From assembly GCA_963971425.1 (NCBI GenBank), contig OZ020517.1, positions 15,409,297 through 15,473,296 of the forward strand: a DNA stretch of 64,000 nt, in the 5' to 3' direction. Below, piece by piece: positions 61,701 through 64,000 of the stretch (position 1 is the stretch's first letter; each line of letters opens with the position of its first letter). Source of the DNA: Bryoerythrophyllum caledonicum. Lineage: Eukaryota > Streptophyta > Bryopsida > Pottiales > Pottiaceae. A program made the translations under genes and the position numbers. The notes under the pieces are model-generated. The model saw nothing but the letters and a program-made list of their open reading frames with translations. It had not been told where the DNA came from and made no database searches.

Positions 61701-62389
61701 GAGTTTTATTTTTGCAAAGACGACATTGAGCGTTGTGTACTAGGCACTTCAAAAAAGTGGATTCTTACTCGCCCGGATAGTGTTCCCCAAATCTGGCCTG
61801 TTAAAAGGGGCACCAACCTGAAGCGGTCGGAGATCATTACCCTCGAGCGCGCAGGTTTCCAACTTCCACAGAATAAGAAGCGTCTCCCCGCCGTCACTTT
61901 CACGCAACCATAATTGATGGTATTGACCTTGCTGCGTACCCAATCCTAGAGGACGCTAACAAACATCCTACGTCCCGCTTTACTAAAGTGGTGAAGCGTC
62001 GTTCCGGCAGTCCAGTCGCTGCACAGTTTCAGCGATGGGGGTCTGCCCTCACTCTCAAGGCAAAAATTCAGAAGCGCACAATGGTACCCTTCCCAGGATT
62101 TGGCTGCATTGTCGATTTGGAAGTTGACTCCTCAACTACCCATGCCCTGGAGCACTACATTCTTACGCTCAGTTCATTTCCGGCTTGCACATGCTTGGAC
62201 TTTGTTTCAATGCAAGCAAAGGCCAACCGATCTGGTCGGTCTTGGGTGAATTGCAAGCATCTCTACTTTGTTTATGCAGTCGTATGCAAGCTTGACGAGA
62301 TGGAGGACTTATTTGTCCATGCTCCAACACTTAGCTTCAACGAACTCATGCCCGTAGTACGAGCGATTCTTTCCTACAAGCGTGTTTAA
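58741..62389 (+). CDS. Mutator-like (MULE) transposase with SWIM zinc finger, disrupted in this copy
   Basis: The frame opens at ATG 58741 (MASLRFHGVGVPLI). A Cys-rich DNA-binding-like stretch (FRYSTCAGHLRCTNPDCDYL) precedes the MULE core: TTMACHVYDPVYSKVMTIAV, CDMQSED, then FKGFMADSAQANWNAVRII with a catalytic Asp and CLFHWTKSMSEH, the C-x2-H typical of MULEs. After an intron (60820-60920, GTGAGC...TTGCAG) the frame runs to about 61913. The next open stretch (to 62389) ends in a SWIM finger (CTCLDF, then CKH). MULE transposases bind the inverted repeats and cut the element out. Two defects: an in-frame TAG at 59509-59511, unless a 150-nt GT-AG intron from 59362 removes it, and a one-base frame change near 61900, where the second frame is open across the join. 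This copy is probably inactive unless splicing rescues both. Confidence 0.85.
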
Positions 62390-62926
62390 AACTTAAGGTA
62401 GATAATAAGTTACTCATTATGTTTCTATAGACCTACGTATTATAAGCCTAGGTAATATTCTTCTATTGTTCTCTAATTCTAATTTCTATTTCTGTTTGTA
62501 TGTTTTTTGGATTATGAAGCTACATATTCAGTGTTCATTCCACTCCACAAATGTGATGATGCAAATCGCACAGTTCCTTTATTTGTTCCAAATTTCAGAC
62601 CAATCCCTGGTTTCTTTAACCCAAGAGAGTAATTTAGGATCTACATAGGCTAATATTTACAATTGTCAAAAACAAAATTTTGGCACTAGTTCCACGGTAA
62701 TAGGACCCCAACTTCCTGGATTTTATTGGTTTATCTTTAAGATTACGATGAGTTGAAATCACCTATAACCTTCATAAGAGGGCGGCTACAAAATACTCCA
62801 CGGTAACAGGTCCATATAATATTCCAAATTTCGACATCCATAAATCCCAAAACTTAATTCAGTATCCAAATTTTTTTAAAAATTGTGCAAATTTTGAAAA
62901 ATCCTAATTTTAGGTATCTAATCTTC
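62390..62926. other. right subterminal region of the Mutator-like element
   Basis: AT-rich, non-coding, between the transposase stop and the right inverted repeat. Contains the two inverted CCACGGTAAYAGG words (62690-62704, 62796-62810). Confidence 0.6.
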
Positions 62927-62985
62927 GCTCACCGCTCACCGCTCACGGCGAACGCTCTCCGACCGCTCACACGGTCTTGTCGTTG
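62927..62985 (-). repeat. right terminal inverted repeat of the Mutator-like element
   Basis: 59 bp, inverse of 48669-48727 with nine mismatches, most of them in the outer half. Confidence 0.9.
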
Positions 62986-62995
62986 CTATGTTGGC
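62986..62995. repeat. right target-site duplication CTATGTTGGC
   Basis: Identical to 48659-48668. Confidence 0.9.
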
Positions 62996-64000
62996 TGAGA
63001 TCTAGATCTAGATGTTGCATTCTCCATTTCATCCCTAGAACAATTAGATCTATATCTACATACCACATAGAAACACCGCACACCAAACCCCTCCTCAACC
63101 AAGATACAAGCACCATCATGAAGAAAGTCTATTGCTTACACCAAACACAAGACCAACGCCAAGATACAAGACTCGCTTACAAAGACCAACAATCTTCAAG
63201 ACCAGTTGAGCTACTCATTAATATTCCGCACTTTGCAATGCTCAAATGTAGTTTTAGTAACAATGGTACACACACATTAGTGAATGCTGAAACAATAGGA
63301 TGCATGCCAAACCCCGCCATAAAGAGCCGAATGGTTGCAACAACACAACACGATTAACACAGCAGGACAACCACCTCCAAACTCATCACACGGCAACAGA
63401 TCCCCTCGTAGCAACAAGGTCAGCACAAACCACCTCTGCAACAACCAACCCAGAGCTACAACAGAAACCAAACCAAGAGCACCAGTTGTGGCCGAATAAA
63501 GAGCAGCTGCATCAGCAAAGGCCCAGAAGATATACCATCATTAAAAGTCAGCCTTGACATCAACACATACTCCCAAGACACATGGGCCATCAATACCACT
63601 CCATGGTCAACAAGCCACGACCGACTCAACTATCACAGACCACTTAATACAAGACCCAAAGGACGACGACACATCGCCTTCGGCTAAGGTAAGTACTCTC
63701 ACCTCTCTTTCAAACCTCACACCATCTCAATGTCTTATCAATAGAAAGGACAACGATTACCATAGTTGGGTAGTAGCAATCAAAAAAGCATACCAAGGAT
63801 CTAGTAGACATCAACTGACATAAGGCACGACAAAAGAACATGAAAACCCACCGAAACCAGAAGAAAAGGGAACGCTAGCCCCCAGCCTCCACACCTCAAA
63901 AGGCTCTGCACACCAACCAACACGACGTCACCACCGCTTGCAGCTCCAAACACACCATCATCGACATGAAAACAAGAACTCAAGACATCTTATAGAAACC
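62996..64000 (+). other. right flank, possibly part of an old LTR element of Ty1/copia type
   Basis: Continues the sequence broken by the transposon. An open stretch at 63554-63823 contains INRKDNDYHSWVVAIKKAYQ, reminiscent of the start of copia-type gag proteins, and the DNA is A/C-rich. No LTR, reverse transcriptase or integrase is visible before the window ends. Treat as a possible fossil only. Confidence 0.25.

Larger units (their letters stand above)
48669..62985. mobile_element. 14.3-kb Mutator-like DNA transposon carrying a ParB/methyltransferase-like cargo gene
   Basis: A complete element by its ends: 59-bp terminal inverted repeats at 48669-48727 and 62927-62985 match at 50 of 59 positions with no gaps, and the 10-bp target duplication CTATGTTGGC is perfect at 48659-48668 and 62986-62995. 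Ten bases lies within the 8-11 bp range of Mutator-like elements. Inside are two divergent genes: a MULE/SWIM transposase (58741-62389, +) and a ten-exon ParB/methyltransferase-like gene (57628-49328, -). Subterminal copies of a CCTATTACCGTGGA word point inward from both ends. An uncorrupted target duplication suggests a fairly recent insertion, but the transposase frame has two defects in this copy (see its entry). The 15% TIR mismatch fits a large autonomous-type family with asymmetric ends. Confidence 0.9.

Overview
This is a piece of a green-plant nuclear genome. Genes are split by short GT-AG introns (mostly 60-250 nt) and sit among dense repeats. The gene families are typical of streptophytes: an XS/XH-domain RNA-directed DNA methylation (RdDM) protein, a KOBITO1-like glycosyltransferase, plant exostosin-type GT47 enzymes, RanBP1, a serine carboxypeptidase-like protein, a type-A ARIADNE pseudogene and an F-box gene. 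I cannot name the species. Short introns plus a Ty3/gypsy fossil with a cytosine-methyltransferase domain suggest a streptophyte alga or an early-diverging land plant, but this is inference.

Layout. 1-10.4 kb is gene-rich: the 3' part of a KOBITO1-like gene (+), an FDM/IDN2-like gene (-), and a head-to-head pair of intronless exostosin genes. 10.4-30.8 kb is a repeat desert: two small inverted-repeat elements, a decayed Ty3/gypsy piece on the + strand, an old LTR element of about 10.9 kb on the - strand (18.8-29.7 kb) carrying a DNMT-like domain and a PHD finger and itself interrupted by a 1.9 kb insertion, and a 116-bp satellite. 31-39.1 kb is again genic: RanBP1 (+), a 14-exon serine carboxypeptidase (-), and an F-box gene (-) with one in-frame stop. 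40.5-48.6 kb holds two related foldback elements and a decayed ARIADNE E3 ligase.

48,669-62,985 is a single 14.3-kb Mutator-like DNA transposon. It has 59-bp terminal inverted repeats of equal length (50/59 matching) and a perfect 10-bp target duplication (CTATGTTGGC). It carries two divergently transcribed genes. One is a MULE/SWIM-type transposase. The other is a ten-exon gene whose splice phases all close into about 1,162 codons; it encodes a basic N-terminus, a ParB-like domain (DGNHRL signature) and a C-terminal fold resembling permuted (beta-class) DNA N6-adenine/N4-cytosine methyltransferases. A 3.2-kb intron of this gene contains at least thirteen copies of a GCCGGCACCGGCGA motif, several in a 128-bp tandem array. 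I found the motif nowhere else in the window apart from one degenerate copy elsewhere in the same transposon.

This transposon is the main candidate for an undescribed system: a plant DNA transposon that appears to carry its own ParB-methyltransferase protein and a cluster of candidate binding sites. Together with the DNMT-bearing LTR fossil 20 kb away, the window holds two unrelated mobile elements that each picked up a DNA-methyltransferase-type gene, in a host that also has RdDM machinery.
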